A DNA stretch of 13,698 nt from Bacteroidales bacterium M2 (GTDB lineage Bacteria; Bacteroidota; Bacteroidia; Bacteroidales; Muribaculaceae): NCBI GenBank assembly GCA_001689415.1, contig LUJM01000118.1, forward strand, positions 1 to 13,698, given 5' to 3'. A model generated the notes under the pieces. That model saw only the letters and a program-made list of their open reading frames with translations, was not told where the DNA came from and ran no database searches. A program made the translations under genes and the position numbers. Each line of letters opens with the position of its first letter. The stretch's first letter is position 1. This document shows, piece by piece, positions 13,439 to 13,698 of the stretch.

Positions 13439-13698
13439 ATGCATAAAGACCCTTTCGTTTTCTCCCAATTAGCCCAGTTCTTGAACAGGAGTAAGTTCAA
13501 TCGTATAGTCGCGAAGTATGATGGCGACAAGTATGTCAAGAGTTATACTTGTTGGAATCAATTACTTACGATGATGTTCGGGCAGCTTTCCAATCGGGAG
13601 AGCCTTCGGGATCTCATCGTCGCACTGGAAGCGCATGCAGGCAAGGTCTATCACCTCGGAATCGGAAAATCCGTAACGAGGAGTAATCTTAGCAAGGC
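13439..13698 (+). CDS. IS4-family transposase, DUF4372 N-terminus (partial)
   Basis: An open frame from the ATG at 13439 runs 86 codons off the right edge. It begins MHKDPFVFSQLAQFLNRSKF and continues with IVAKYDGDKYVKSY, CWNQLLTMMFGQLSNRESLRD and KVYHLGIGKSVTRSNLSKA. This fits the DUF4372 domain found at the N-terminus of many Bacteroidetes IS4-family transposases; the DDE catalytic domain would follow outside the window. No stop or frameshift is seen in the visible part, so the element may be active. Confidence 0.85.
   Translation, partial: MHKDPFVFSQLAQFLNRSKFNRIVAKYDGDKYVKSYTCWNQLLTMMFGQLSNRESLRDLIVALEAHAGKVYHLGIGKSVTRSNLSK

Larger units (their letters stand above)
13326..13698 (+). mobile_element. 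IS4-family insertion sequence, left end (partial)
   Basis: This stretch holds a DUF4372-type transposase start, its promoter and a candidate terminal repeat, and runs off the right edge. The left border is placed at the near-palindrome and is uncertain by about 15 bp. The element is inserted head-to-head with the rnf operon. Confidence 0.65.

Noticed and set aside
1..13698. CRISPR array or phage genes
   Set aside because: No regularly spaced identical repeats of 20-40 bp and no phage structural or integrase genes were seen.

Overview
The window looks like chromosomal DNA from an anaerobic gut-type Bacteroidota, most likely order Bacteroidales (a Muribaculaceae-like member is my guess, not shown). 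The reasons are: repeated matches to the Bacteroidota promoter pattern TTTG-N20-TAnnTTTG, almost no Shine-Dalgarno use, an anaerobic class III ribonucleotide reductase, a complete Rnf complex in the order B-C-D-G-E-A, a TonB-dependent receptor, and a DUF3843-like protein of a type known mainly from Bacteroidetes.

Layout. 1-1199 (minus): first ~400 residues of a TonB-dependent outer-membrane receptor that runs off the left edge. 1200-1507: divergent regulatory gap with a perfect 14-bp palindrome. 1508-2083 (plus): tag, 3-methyladenine DNA glycosylase I. 2236-3813 (minus): large DUF3843-like protein of unknown function. 4081-5142 (minus): class II Fic protein with its own inhibitory helix and a C-terminal winged helix. 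Upstream of it lie four copies of TACCACC in two 19-bp-spaced pairs, one copy inside the promoter spacer; this is a strong candidate autoregulatory operator. 5367-5439 (minus): tRNA-Lys(CTT) with its own promoter and a hairpin terminator touching the encoded CCA end. 5532-8232 (minus): nrdD-nrdG operon. 8454-13248 (minus): the six-gene rnf operon, almost all junctions overlapping. 13439-end (plus): 5' part of an IS4-family (DUF4372-type) transposase, divergent from rnf.

How it works together. NrdDG makes dNTPs without oxygen. Rnf couples ferredoxin and NAD+ redox to ion pumping. Both are core anaerobic housekeeping. The tag-DUF3843-fic stretch between receptor and tRNA looks more accessory. 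The insertion sequence ends about 70-80 bp before rnfB. It appears to have cut away whatever preceded rnfB, leaving a short open remnant frame that stops 6 nt before the rnfB start and no recognisable Bacteroidota promoter.

The most interesting observations are the Fic operator array, the decapitated rnf operon, and a TGPT in place of the usual S/T-G-A-T flavinylation motif in RnfD. I did not find an obviously new multi-gene system.
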